Made by a program: the position numbers and the translations under genes
NCBI GenBank assembly: GCA_013214365.1
Contig: JABSPI010000056.1
Coordinates: 1-5,773, forward strand
Origin: Erythrobacter sp.
GTDB lineage: Bacteria > Pseudomonadota > Alphaproteobacteria > Sphingomonadales > Sphingomonadaceae
Reading direction: 5' to 3'
DNA: 5,773 nt
The notes under the pieces: model-generated
What the model was told of the DNA's origin: nothing
Seen by the model: the letters and a program-made list of their open reading frames with translations, nothing else
The model's database searches: none
In this document: positions 1-5,773 of the stretch, in pieces
How positions within the stretch are numbered: position 1 is the stretch's first letter
Layout: each line of letters starts with the position of its first letter

Positions 1-165
1 CCGGGCATGAAACTTGGGAGCATGGAAATTCGGGAATTCTAATCCGCGCCCTTCGTTCCCCAAGTCCATGACCACACCTTTGGGATCGCCATTTCGGTAA
101 TTTCCATCAAGGAAACCTGCACTGAAGGGTATCCTCTCTCAAGCACCCCCCGCACGTTATCCGCT
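1..165. other. Left-edge region without a convincing gene
   Basis: This stretch is visibly less GC-rich than the rest of the window. Plus frame 1 is open from the edge and stops at TAA 40-42, giving a 13-residue tail (PGMKLGSMEIREF) that could be the C-terminus of a gene entering from the left and converging on the minus-strand gene ending at 166. In the codon-aligned minus frame an open stretch runs from about 133 to the left edge without a stop and could equally be the start of another minus-strand gene, but its first usual start codon (GTG near 79) lacks a good ribosome binding site. A small imperfect hairpin (TTTCC 101-105 with GGAAA 111-115) lacks a T-run and is not a convincing terminator. 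I cannot choose between these readings from 165 bases. Confidence 0.3.
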
Positions 166-657
166 TCACGCGGGAGCGCCGGGGAATTGGACCAGCACGT
201 CATAGGCTGCGCGGTCTGCCACTCCGGCGATTTTAACCCCGTGGCGGGCCCAAAAGGCATGCTGAACAATCATCGCTTGTTGCTCGATCCCATAGGCCTC
301 CAATGGCTGTCCGGGTTTGAGCGCATAATCATAGCGGCAAAAGGGATGGCGGTTGAGCACCAGATACCATGATCCGCGCGTCTGGGTCTGCCATACATGG
401 GTGAGTTCGTGGATGAACAATCCCTGGCGCTGCATGTTTGCCTTGGAAAAATCGTCGCAATAGGCCTCGCTGCGCGGGTGGAAATGGAGATGGCCGCGCG
501 GGGCCATGGTGATGCGGCGCGGTTGAAAAGGGTGCCATTTGCGCCGTTTGATCGTCACCGCATCATAATCGATCGCATCGCCAAATATTGTGCGCGCGAG
601 ATCGATTTCGCCGCTGGTCAAGCGCCGCTCACCCCCCGCCGGACAGGCAGGGGGCAA
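166..657 (-). CDS. Small HExxH putative zinc-binding protein ('vgr related' type), function unknown
   Basis: The predicted 163-residue protein carries HELTHVWQ at residues 83-90, a zincin-like HExxH motif (H83, E84, H87). An acidic EQQA follows at 125-128, where E125 is a plausible third metal ligand, as in DUF4157-like putative peptidases. Other landmarks are GEIDLARTIFGDAIDY (16-31) and FQPRRITMAPRGHLHFHP (44-61). I recall proteins of this kind annotated as 'vgr related protein' in sphingomonads; peptidase activity is inference. No signal peptide or membrane segment is visible, so it is probably cytoplasmic. The start is uncertain. TTG 657 is the first usual start in this frame but has no Shine-Dalgarno sequence. 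TTG 621 has GGTGAG (633-628) six bases upstream and would give about 151 residues. CTG 693 would overlap the TGA of the upstream copper gene. The stop is TGA 168-166. It lies just downstream of the PCuAC lipoprotein gene on the same strand and is probably co-transcribed with it. Confidence 0.75.
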   Translation of the reverse strand: MPPACPAGGERRLTSGEIDLARTIFGDAIDYDAVTIKRRKWHPFQPRRITMAPRGHLHFHPRSEAYCDDFSKANMQRQGLFIHELTHVWQTQTRGSWYLVLNRHPFCRYDYALKPGQPLEAYGIEQQAMIVQHAFWARHGVKIAGVADRAAYDVLVQFPGAPA

Positions 658-689
658 GGGCGTGTTTTGGCTTAAACCTGCGCTCTGGT

Positions 690-1196
690 TCAGCGCTCTT
701 CCCCGGCGGCGCGCACTTGGGCGGTGAATTTATGGGTGTCGCCGCCCGACACTTTCATCGTCACCTCGGCGGTGTCGCCGGCTTTGATTTCGGGAGACAG
801 GTCGAACACCATGACGTGCAAATCGCCCGGTTTGAATTCGACCTTGTCGCCCTTTTTCACCGGCACCGGCATGGCTTCCATCATCTGCACTTTGTAATCA
901 TATTCGCCAAATTGGTGCATCACCGCGCTGCCTGCGCCCTCAACGCTGAACCGGTCGAGCGAAAACACCCGGTCACCGTCAAACCCGAAATCGAAATAAA
1001 GCGCGGCCGGATTGCCTTCGACCGGCGCCAGCACAAGGCGCGCATTGTCGATCGTGATCCCGTCAATCACCCCTTCGACCTTGGTCGGGGCCGGCGCTTC
1101 GGGCTCCTCGGCGCAGGCCGATAATGTCAGCGCGGTGCCGGCAAACAGCGCGGCTGCGGCGGTCTTGAAGGTGGTGGTGCGAAGGCTGCTAACCAT
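690..1196 (-). CDS. PCuAC-family copper chaperone, predicted lipoprotein
   Basis: The 168-residue protein matches the PCuAC (DUF461) family of periplasmic copper(I)-binding proteins, which help deliver copper to the CuA site of cytochrome c oxidase. The family metal motif H-X10-M-X21-H-X-M is exactly present as H94, M105, H127 and M129. The N-terminus has a short basic segment, a hydrophobic stretch (about 12-25) and a lipobox LSAC (25-28), so signal peptidase II processing at C28 and membrane anchoring are likely. An acidic/proline linker (EEPEAPAP, 30-37) precedes the cupredoxin-like beta domain. Many family members are soluble; the lipobox is the notable variant here. The start ATG 1196 has GGGGA nine bases upstream. 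The stop is TGA 692-690. The gene is divergent from dnaK, sharing an intergenic region of 182 bases, and is followed closely by the HELTH gene. Copper binding is strongly supported; the delivery target is inferred from the family. Confidence 0.88.
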   Translation of the reverse strand: MVSSLRTTTFKTAAAALFAGTALTLSACAEEPEAPAPTKVEGVIDGITIDNARLVLAPVEGNPAALYFDFGFDGDRVFSLDRFSVEGAGSAVMHQFGEYDYKVQMMEAMPVPVKKGDKVEFKPGDLHVMVFDLSPEIKAGDTAEVTMKVSGGDTHKFTAQVRAAGEER

Positions 1197-1241
1197 GTTG
1201 GATTTTCCCCGTTTTGTTGTCCCACTTTGTGGATAGTGAAA

Positions 1242-1270
1242 AATCTAGAGCAGTGCGGTTCTTGTGCCAA
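1242..1270 (-). promoter_or_regulatory. Candidate sigma70-type promoter for the PCuAC gene
   Basis: On the minus strand TTGGCA (1270-1265) and TAGATT (1247-1242) are separated by exactly 17 bases, matching the TTGACA/TATAAT consensus at 5 of 6 and 4 of 6 positions. Transcription would start near 1235, leaving a leader of about 40 bases before ATG 1196. The -35 hexamer directly abuts the CTTG of the opposing heat-shock promoter and lies inside the inverted repeat at 1253-1282. The call is tentative because short matches of this quality occur by chance. Confidence 0.33.
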
Positions 1271-1282
1271 GAAAAACCGCAC
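1253..1282. repeat. Inverted repeat over the dnaK -35 region
   Basis: GTGCGGTT (1253-1260) is perfectly repeated in inverted orientation as AACCGCAC (1275-1282). An inner pair, CTTG (1261-1264) and CAAG (1268-1271), continues the symmetry with an AAA asymmetry at 1272-1274. The element covers the RpoH -35 box and touches the first base of the -10 box, and it also covers the -35 of the candidate divergent promoter. It lies upstream of the expected dnaK transcription start, so it would act as DNA, for example as an operator, rather than as an RNA hairpin in the dnaK mRNA. It does not match the CIRCE element bound by HrcA. Confidence 0.6.
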
Positions 1283-1291
1283 CTATATGCG
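1261..1291 (+). promoter_or_regulatory. RpoH (sigma32) heat-shock promoter of dnaKJ
   Basis: CTTG (1261-1264), a 17-base spacer and CCTATATGCG (1282-1291) match every specified position of the alphaproteobacterial heat-shock consensus CTTG-N17/18-CYTATVTNNG. Transcription would begin near 1294-1298, giving a leader of roughly 80 bases before the dnaK start. The location and orientation, directly upstream of the principal chaperone operon, agree with known RpoH control of dnaKJ in this class. A weak overlapping housekeeping promoter (TTGTGC, N16, TATATG) is possible at the same place and might provide basal expression. Confidence 0.85.
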
Positions 1292-1378
1292 CCTCATATT
1301 CGAGCCGCCGAGCCGTCTCGCCAAACTTGGGAGGCGCGAAGGCAGGTGTCCAACAATTGTCCAATGGATGGGAATACA

Positions 1379-3316
1379 ATGGGTAAAGTAATCGGTATCG
1401 ACCTTGGCACGACCAATTCGTGTGTCGCTGTTATGGATGGCGCCAAGCCAAAGGTCATCGAAAATTCGGAAGGGGCGCGTACGACCCCGTCAATCGTGGC
1501 ATTCACCAAGGATGCCGAACGTCTGATCGGTCAGCCGGCCAAGCGCCAGGCGGTCACCAATCCGGACAACACTTTGTTCGCGATCAAGCGTCTGATCGGG
1601 CGCCGTTTCGACGATCCCACCACCAAGAAAGACATGGAAATCGTCCCCTATGACATCGTCAAGGGCAAGAATGGCGATGCGTGGGTCGAAGCGGGCGGCG
1701 AGGAATATTCGCCTTCACAAATTTCGGCTTTCATCCTGCAGAAGATGAAAGAAACCGCCGAGAGCTATCTGGGTGAAACCGTCGATCAAGCGGTCATCAC
1801 CGTTCCGGCCTATTTCAACGACGCCCAGCGTCAGGCAACCAAGGATGCCGGCCAGATTGCCGGTCTTGAAGTGTTGCGCATCATCAACGAACCGACCGCG
1901 GCCGCTTTGGCTTACGGGATGGACAAGGACGATGGCAAAACCATCGCGGTCTATGACCTTGGCGGGGGCACGTTCGATGTCTCGATCCTCGAAATCGGGG
2001 ATGGCGTGTTCGAAGTGAAATCGACCAATGGCGACACGTTCCTGGGCGGTGAAGACTTTGACAATGCGATTGTCGAGCATCTTGCCGATGCCTTCCAGAA
2101 GAAGGAAAACATGGACCTGAAAGCCGACAAGCTCGCGCTTCAGCGTCTCAAGGAAGCGGCCGAAAAAGCCAAGATCGAATTGTCGAGCTCGGCCACGACC
2201 GAAGTCAATTTGCCGTTCATCACCGCCCGTATGGAAGGCGGCGCATCGACCCCGTTGCACCTTGTGGAAACGATCACCCGCGCTGATCTTGAAAAGCTGG
2301 TTGGTGGTTTGATCGATCGCACGCTCAACCCGTGCAAGAAAGCATTGGCCGATGCCGGCGTGTCGAAGAACGAAATCGACGAAGTGATCCTGGTCGGCGG
2401 GATGACCCGCATGCCCAAGGTTCGCGAAGTGGTGGAGAAATTCTTCGAAGCCAAGCCGCACACCGGTGTGAACCCGGATGAAGTGGTCGCCATGGGCGCC
2501 GCGATCCAGGCCGGCGTGTTGCAGGGCGATGTGAAGGACGTGCTGCTGCTCGACGTGACCCCGCTGTCGCTGGGGATTGAAACGCTGGGCGGTGTGTTCA
2601 CCCGCATGATCGATCGCAACACCACGATCCCGACCAAGAAGACCCAGACCTATTCGACCGCTGAAGACAATCAGAACGCGGTGACGATCAAGGTTTTCCA
2701 GGGCGAGCGCGAAATGGCCGCAGACAACAAGCTGCTCGGCAATTTCGACCTGCTTGGCATTCCGCCGGCACCGCGCGGCGTGCCCCAGATCGAGGTCACT
2801 TTCGATATCGATGCCAACGGCATTGTCTCGGTTTCGGCCAAGGACAAGGGCACCGGCAAAGAGCAAACGATCAAGATCCAGGCCTCGGGCGGTCTCAGCG
2901 ATGCTGATATCGATTCGATGGTTCAGGACGCGGAAAAGTTCGCTGAAGAGGACAAGAAGCGCCGCGAAAGCGCCGAGGCCCGCAACCAGGCCGACAGCCT
3001 CGTTCACGCGACCGAGAAACAGCTCGAAGAAAACGCCGACAAGATCGACGCCGACACCAAGAGCGCAGTGGAAGAGGCCCTCGCGGCGACCAAAACCGCG
3101 CTCGAAGGCGACGATGCTGAAGAGATCAACGCCAAAGCTCAGGAACTCACGCAGGCTGCGATGAAGATGGGCGAGCAGATCTACAAGCAGGAGCAAGAAG
3201 CGGGCGCTGCTGCCGGTGGCGCTTCGGATGAAGGCTCCACCAGCGAAGAAGGCGCCGACGAAGATGTCGTCGAAGCTGAATTCTCTGAAGTCGACGAAGA
3301 CAACAAAAAGGACTGA
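1379..3316 (+). CDS. dnaK: Molecular chaperone DnaK (Hsp70)
   Basis: This is a full-length 645-residue cytoplasmic Hsp70, close to the usual 630-645 residues. It binds exposed hydrophobic segments of unfolded proteins in an ATP-driven cycle with DnaJ and GrpE. All three family signatures are present: IDLGTTNS (7-14), [14 protein letters not shown] (191-204) and [15 protein letters not shown] (336-350). T198 in GGTFD matches the autophosphorylated threonine and E171 in NEPTAA the catalytic-site glutamate. The interdomain linker DVLLLDVTP (387-395) precedes the substrate-binding beta domain (about 396-505), a helical lid (about 506-605) and a disordered Gly/Ala/acidic tail ending [15 protein letters not shown] 1379 was chosen because [10 protein letters not shown] is the canonical N-terminus and GGGA (1370-1373) lies five bases upstream. 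An in-frame ATG at 1364 would add five residues but lacks a well-spaced ribosome binding site. It is preceded by the heat-shock promoter and followed 77 bases later by dnaJ. Confidence 0.98.
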   Translation: MGKVIGIDLGTTNSCVAVMDGAKPKVIENSEGARTTPSIVAFTKDAERLIGQPAKRQAVTNPDNTLFAIKRLIGRRFDDPTTKKDMEIVPYDIVKGKNGDAWVEAGGEEYSPSQISAFILQKMKETAESYLGETVDQAVITVPAYFNDAQRQATKDAGQIAGLEVLRIINEPTAAALAYGMDKDDGKTIAVYDLGGGTFDVSILEIGDGVFEVKSTNGDTFLGGEDFDNAIVEHLADAFQKKENMDLKADKLALQRLKEAAEKAKIELSSSATTEVNLPFITARMEGGASTPLHLVETITRADLEKLVGGLIDRTLNPCKKALADAGVSKNEIDEVILVGGMTRMPKVREVVEKFFEAKPHTGVNPDEVVAMGAAIQAGVLQGDVKDVLLLDVTPLSLGIETLGGVFTRMIDRNTTIPTKKTQTYSTAEDNQNAVTIKVFQGEREMAADNKLLGNFDLLGIPPAPRGVPQIEVTFDIDANGIVSVSAKDKGTGKEQTIKIQASGGLSDADIDSMVQDAEKFAEEDKKRRESAEARNQADSLVHATEKQLEENADKIDADTKSAVEEALAATKTALEGDDAEEINAKAQELTQAAMKMGEQIYKQEQEAGAAAGGASDEGSTSEEGADEDVVEAEFSEVDEDNKKD

Positions 3317-3334
3317 TGGTCCGATGAACAAGGA

Positions 3335-3372
3335 TGCTCATCCCGGATGCCGCAAACGCGCCGGGGTGAGCA
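3335..3372 (+). promoter_or_regulatory. Stem-loop between dnaK and dnaJ
   Basis: TGCTCATCCCGG (3335-3346) pairs with CCGGGGTGAGCA (3361-3372) in a 12-bp stem with a single G-U pair (3341/3366). The 14-base loop contains a small inner CGC/GCG pairing. No T-run follows, since the next bases are CACTTTGGGG, so it is not a typical intrinsic terminator. It ends six bases before the GGGGA Shine-Dalgarno sequence of dnaJ (3379-3383). It could protect the 3' end of a processed dnaK mRNA, mark a processing site or modulate dnaJ translation, any of which would lower DnaJ relative to DnaK. The structure is seen; the role is inferred. Confidence 0.6.
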
Positions 3373-3393
3373 CACTTTGGGGATCCTAACGTC

Positions 3394-4548
3394 ATGGCCG
3401 CTACCAGTCTCGACTATTACGAAACGCTCCAGGTGTCGCGCGATGCCGATGGGGCGACGCTCAAATCTGCCTATCGCAAGCTGGCGATGAAATATCACCC
3501 GGACCGCAATCCGGGCGATGCCGAAGCCGAAGCCAGCTTCAAAGCGTGCAATGAGGCGTATGAATGCCTCAAAGATCCGCAAAAACGCGCGGCCTATGAC
3601 CGGTTCGGGCACGATGCCTTCACCCAAGGGATGAATGGCGGCGGTGGTCCGGGCGGCGGATTTGGCGGCGGCGGGCCGGAAGGCTTTGGCGATATCGGCG
3701 ATATTTTCGAGAGCATTTTCGGCAGCGCCTTTGGCGGCGGCGGGCGCGGCGGGCAACGCCAGAGCAACCGGCGCGGAGCGGATCTGCGCTATGACATGCA
3801 GGTCACTTTGGACGAGGCGTTTCACGGCACGACCAAAGAGATCGAAATCGAAGTCAGCCAGATGTGCGAGACGTGCGATGGCACCGGGGCGACCCCGGGG
3901 ACCAGCGAGCGGACCTGCAATCTGTGCCACGGGCAGGGCACTGTGCGCGCCAAACAGGGCATGTTCGTGGTCGAGCGGCCGTGCCCCTCTTGTGGTGGAC
4001 GCGGCACCATTATCGAAGACCCGTGCGGCGATTGTCAGGGCGAGGGGCGGGTTGACCGCGTCCAAACGCTCAGCGTCGATATCCCGCCCGGCGTCGACAC
4101 CGGCACGCGCATCCGCCTGTCGGGCAAGGGCGAGGCGGGCCAGCGCGGCGCGCCGGCGGGCGATTTGTATATCTTCGTCCATGTCAAAGCCCACGCTTTG
4201 TTCGAACGCGAAGGCACCACTTTGGCCACCCGCGTACCGGTCAGCTTCACCACTGCGGCATTGGGCGGCAAGGTCGATATTCCCGATCTCGACGGATCGA
4301 CCAACACGATCGACATTCCGGTCGGGATCCAATCGGGCAAGCAATTGCGTGTGCGCGGGGGCGGTATGCCGGTCCTGCAAGGGCGCGGGCGCGGCGATCT
4401 GGTGGTGGAGATCAAGGTTGAAACCCCGACCAAGCTGTCGCGCAAGCAAAAGGAAATCCTGCAGGAATTCCGCGAGACCGAAACTGGCGAGGAATGCCCC
4501 GAAAGCCGCAGCTTTTTCAGCAAGTTGAAAGACGCATTTGGCGCCTGA
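3394..4548 (+). CDS. dnaJ: Molecular chaperone DnaJ (type I Hsp40)
   Basis: This complete 384-residue co-chaperone is a little longer than the 376 residues of E. coli DnaJ. It binds unfolded proteins and stimulates DnaK ATP hydrolysis. The J domain (about 6-72) has the essential HPD at 35-37. A Gly/Phe-rich region (about 77-120) includes the DIF-type stretch DIGDIFESIFG (100-110). The zinc-binding domain has four intact CXXCXGXG repeats at 158-165, 175-182, 197-204 and 211-218, followed by the C-terminal substrate-binding and dimerisation domains (about 220-355). All type I features are therefore present. ATG 3394 is preceded by GGGGA (3379-3383) at a rather long spacing of ten bases. It shares the dnaK heat-shock promoter as the second gene of the operon, with an intervening hairpin. 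It converges on the patatin-related gene. Confidence 0.98.
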   Translation: MAATSLDYYETLQVSRDADGATLKSAYRKLAMKYHPDRNPGDAEAEASFKACNEAYECLKDPQKRAAYDRFGHDAFTQGMNGGGGPGGGFGGGGPEGFGDIGDIFESIFGSAFGGGGRGGQRQSNRRGADLRYDMQVTLDEAFHGTTKEIEIEVSQMCETCDGTGATPGTSERTCNLCHGQGTVRAKQGMFVVERPCPSCGGRGTIIEDPCGDCQGEGRVDRVQTLSVDIPPGVDTGTRIRLSGKGEAGQRGAPAGDLYIFVHVKAHALFEREGTTLATRVPVSFTTAALGGKVDIPDLDGSTNTIDIPVGIQSGKQLRVRGGGMPVLQGRGRGDLVVEIKVETPTKLSRKQKEILQEFRETETGEECPESRSFFSKLKDAFGA

Positions 4549-4592
4549 TTTAAGGTCTCATCGCCTGTCTTGGGCGGTGGGTTGAACCGGTT

Positions 4593-4611
4593 GATCGGCG
4601 CGCTGATCTTT
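4593..4611 (+). terminator. Weak candidate terminator after dnaJ
   Basis: GATCGG (4593-4598) pairs with CTGATC (4603-4608), including one G-U pair, around a CGCG tetraloop, and is followed by TTT (4609-4611). It lies 45 bases beyond the dnaJ stop in the convergent spacer, where a terminator is expected. The stem is short and the T-run has only three bases, so termination could instead be Rho-dependent. Confidence 0.3.
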
Positions 4612-4640
4612 GCCCCTTACATCTTCGCGCCCCCACGCCC

Positions 4641-4670
4641 GTGCGCACCCGCACCCGCACACGCGTGCGC
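4641..4670. repeat. Short GC-rich tandem repeat with flanking inverted arms
   Basis: Three near-identical hexamers, CGCACC, CGCACC and CGCACA, run head to tail at 4644-4661. Outer arms GCGCAC (4643-4648) and GTGCGC (4665-4670) could form a 6-bp stem, and GTGCGCAC (4641-4648) is itself a palindrome. The block abuts the stop codon of the minus-strand patatin-related gene, so on that strand it would be the first transcribed sequence after the coding region and could form a weak structure there. No T-run follows on either strand. It may be simple slippage-derived sequence. Confidence 0.45.
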
Positions 4671-5773
4671 TATGCCATTTGCTCTTCCACCTCGCGGGTG
4701 ATTTGATCGATCAAACGCGCCCGGCACCGGCCCGCGGCGCGTTCCTCTTCCAGCACGGCGAGAAAGGCGCTGCGTTTGGCGCGGCGCAATTCGGCTTGCG
4801 ACAATCCCTCGCCTGAGCGCCCCTCATCCACGCTCGAGGCGATCAGGTCGATCATCCGTTCTGCCCCGTGCAATCGGCCCCATAGATAATCGTTTTCACG
4901 GTAGGCGCGGCTGAAAAAGGCGCCAAAATTGTAAAATTCGATGCCCCGCAACGTCGCCTGCGTTCCGCCGGCGCGGATGGAACGCGCATCATCGGGCGAG
5001 ATCCGGTCGATCTTGACCGGATTGTATTCGGCCAGCCCCTCGCTCTGGATCAAGGGCAGGGTGGCGACATCGTAAAACGGAAATCCGAGATAGGTGAGCA
5101 ACATGCGCCGCCGCAAATCTTTGGGCATAGCGGTGAGCGCCTCGGACAGCATTTCTTCCGCTTCCAGATCGGTCGAGGTCAACAATCGGCGGGTTTCCAA
5201 ATGGTCGAGCACCGCGCCCGGCCTGTTCAGCACTTGGCGCGCCAGCGGGGCAAATTCCTCGCCCAATTCCTCCCCCAAAACCGCCCCGTCGTCGCTGCGC
5301 CGGTAGAGGTTGAGGATTTCGTAAATCCGCTCGCGCGCAAGGTCGAGCAGATCATCGCCAATCTCCGGGTCCAGTTCCCAATCGCGCGACAAACGCCGCG
5401 CCAGCAAAGCCAGACGCCGAACCCGGAACCCGATATCATGCGCGCGGAAAAACCGGATCGCCATGGCATTGGCGCCTCCGCCTTCATCGCTCAGAGTATC
5501 AAGACCGCGGCGGGCCAATTCATCGCGGAACGCGGCCGCGATCGGGCCGCTATCGGCCAAACCCAATTCGGGCGCGGCGGCCAGGGTCAAATTGGCCAGA
5601 CGATCGACAATCGCGCTGAATTTGGTCTGGGCATAGGCGCCAAAGGCATAGCCCGATTGATCGGCGGCCGCCTGCTGCGCCTTGGCCCGCCAATTGGCGA
5701 GCCGTTTGGGCGTGGGGCTGTCGAGGAAGAATGTCATCCCGAACAATTTTTCCACCGTGCGGTCAATCTCGGG
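4670..5773 (-). CDS. Patatin-related protein, C-terminal part (truncated by the window edge)
   Basis: The frame is open to the right edge and contributes 367 residues ending at TAG 4672-4670; the true start is outside the window, so the GTG at 5755 is an internal valine. The sequence resembles the C-terminal DUF3376 region of the large patatin-related proteins of proteobacteria (TIGR03607 type), which carry an N-terminal patatin lipase domain. Recognisable stretches are FPFYDVATLPL (about 231-241), ATLRGIEFYNFGAFFSRAY (about 273-291) and YLWGRLHGAERMIDL (about 296-310). The catalytic GXSXG serine motif and DG[AG] motif of patatins are not in this part, so lipase activity cannot be judged here. 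The C-terminus is charged and probably helical, with no membrane segment visible. It is convergent with dnaJ, 121 bases away, and not part of that operon. The family call is from recognised motifs, without a search. Confidence 0.8.
   Translation of the reverse strand, partial: PEIDRTVEKLFGMTFFLDSPTPKRLANWRAKAQQAAADQSGYAFGAYAQTKFSAIVDRLANLTLAAAPELGLADSGPIAAAFRDELARRGLDTLSDEGGGANAMAIRFFRAHDIGFRVRRLALLARRLSRDWELDPEIGDDLLDLARERIYEILNLYRRSDDGAVLGEELGEEFAPLARQVLNRPGAVLDHLETRRLLTSTDLEAEEMLSEALTAMPKDLRRRMLLTYLGFPFYDVATLPLIQSEGLAEYNPVKIDRISPDDARSIRAGGTQATLRGIEFYNFGAFFSRAYRENDYLWGRLHGAERMIDLIASSVDEGRSGEGLSQAELRRAKRSAFLAVLEEERAAGRCRARLIDQITREVEEQMA

Noticed and set aside
39..269. Minus-strand 76-codon frame crossing the end of the HELTH gene
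   Set aside because: It starts inside the HELTH gene in another frame and has no recognisable features.
588..1124. Plus-strand frame opposite the PCuAC gene
   Set aside because: It is a His/Arg-rich shadow with no motif, opposite a gene with an intact copper motif and lipobox.
1347..1364. Direct repeat TGTCCAA (1347-1353 and 1358-1364) spaced 11 bases apart in the dnaK leader
   Set aside because: At seven bases it is too short to call a binding site, and it lies downstream of the expected transcription start next to the ribosome binding site.
1214..1378. Extension of dnaK upstream to 1214
   Set aside because: It would place the RpoH promoter inside the coding region, and the added residues resemble no Hsp70 N-terminus. 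[10 protein letters not shown] at 1379 is the standard start.
1197..1378. CIRCE (HrcA operator) upstream of dnaK
   Set aside because: No TTAGCACTC-N9-GAGTGCTAA-like pair is present; the inverted repeat found here has a different sequence and spacing.
1715..3331. A 538-codon open frame on the minus strand opposite dnaK
   Set aside because: Long antisense frames opposite dnaK are a known by-product of its codon bias. The translation is low in complexity with no recognisable domain, and dnaK on the other strand is unquestionable.
3181..4449. A 422-codon minus-strand frame opposite dnaJ and the end of dnaK
   Set aside because: It overlaps two certain genes across their boundary, is Ala/Arg-rich and shows no family motif; it is a shadow of GC-rich codon usage.
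3635..4528. A 297-codon plus-strand frame inside dnaJ
   Set aside because: Its composition is dominated by Arg, Ala and Ser as expected of an out-of-frame reading of a GC-rich gene, while the dnaJ frame has all its zinc motifs.
1..5773. Mobile elements, CRISPR arrays or tRNA genes
   Set aside because: No transposase-like product, regularly spaced repeat series or tRNA-like cloverleaf was seen on reading both strands.

Overview
The window looks like chromosomal housekeeping DNA from an alphaproteobacterium, most likely a sphingomonad (Sphingomonadales, perhaps Erythrobacteraceae). This rests on the high GC content, the DnaK/DnaJ sequences, an alphaproteobacterial-type RpoH promoter, and the unusual 'vgr related' HELTH-motif protein, which I recall from sphingomonad genomes. 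The taxonomic call is inference; no marker gene fixes the genus.

Layout, left to right. Positions 1-165 are a lower-GC stretch with no convincing gene; a plus-strand gene may end at 40-42. Positions 166-1196 (minus strand) hold a probable two-gene unit. The first gene is a PCuAC-type copper-binding lipoprotein (690-1196). About 30 bases downstream follows a small HExxH protein of unknown function (166-657). Positions 1197-1378 form a divergent control region. It carries an exact match to the alphaproteobacterial heat-shock sigma factor (RpoH/sigma32) consensus pointing toward dnaK, an 8-bp inverted repeat straddling the -35 element, and a weaker sigma70-like promoter pointing toward the copper gene. 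Positions 1379-3316 are dnaK and 3394-4548 are dnaJ, both on the plus strand and separated by 77 bases that contain a 12-bp stem-loop just before the dnaJ ribosome binding site. Positions 4549-4669 are a short convergent intergenic spacer with a weak terminator candidate and a small GC-rich tandem repeat. Positions 4670-5773 (minus strand) are the C-terminal half of a patatin-related protein whose lipase domain lies beyond the right edge.

How the genes work together: DnaK (Hsp70) and DnaJ (Hsp40) form the core chaperone pair. DnaJ delivers unfolded clients and stimulates DnaK ATP hydrolysis through its J domain; the nucleotide exchange factor GrpE is not in the window. The promoter indicates heat-shock control of dnaKJ by RpoH. 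The divergent copper lipoprotein would act in the periplasm, probably in copper delivery to cytochrome oxidase, and its functional link to the chaperones is at most shared promoter space. I found no CRISPR array, tRNA, rRNA, insertion sequence or phage gene. The window is largely ordinary; the points worth a second look are the architecture of the dnaK control region, the dnaK-dnaJ hairpin and the uncharacterised HELTH protein.
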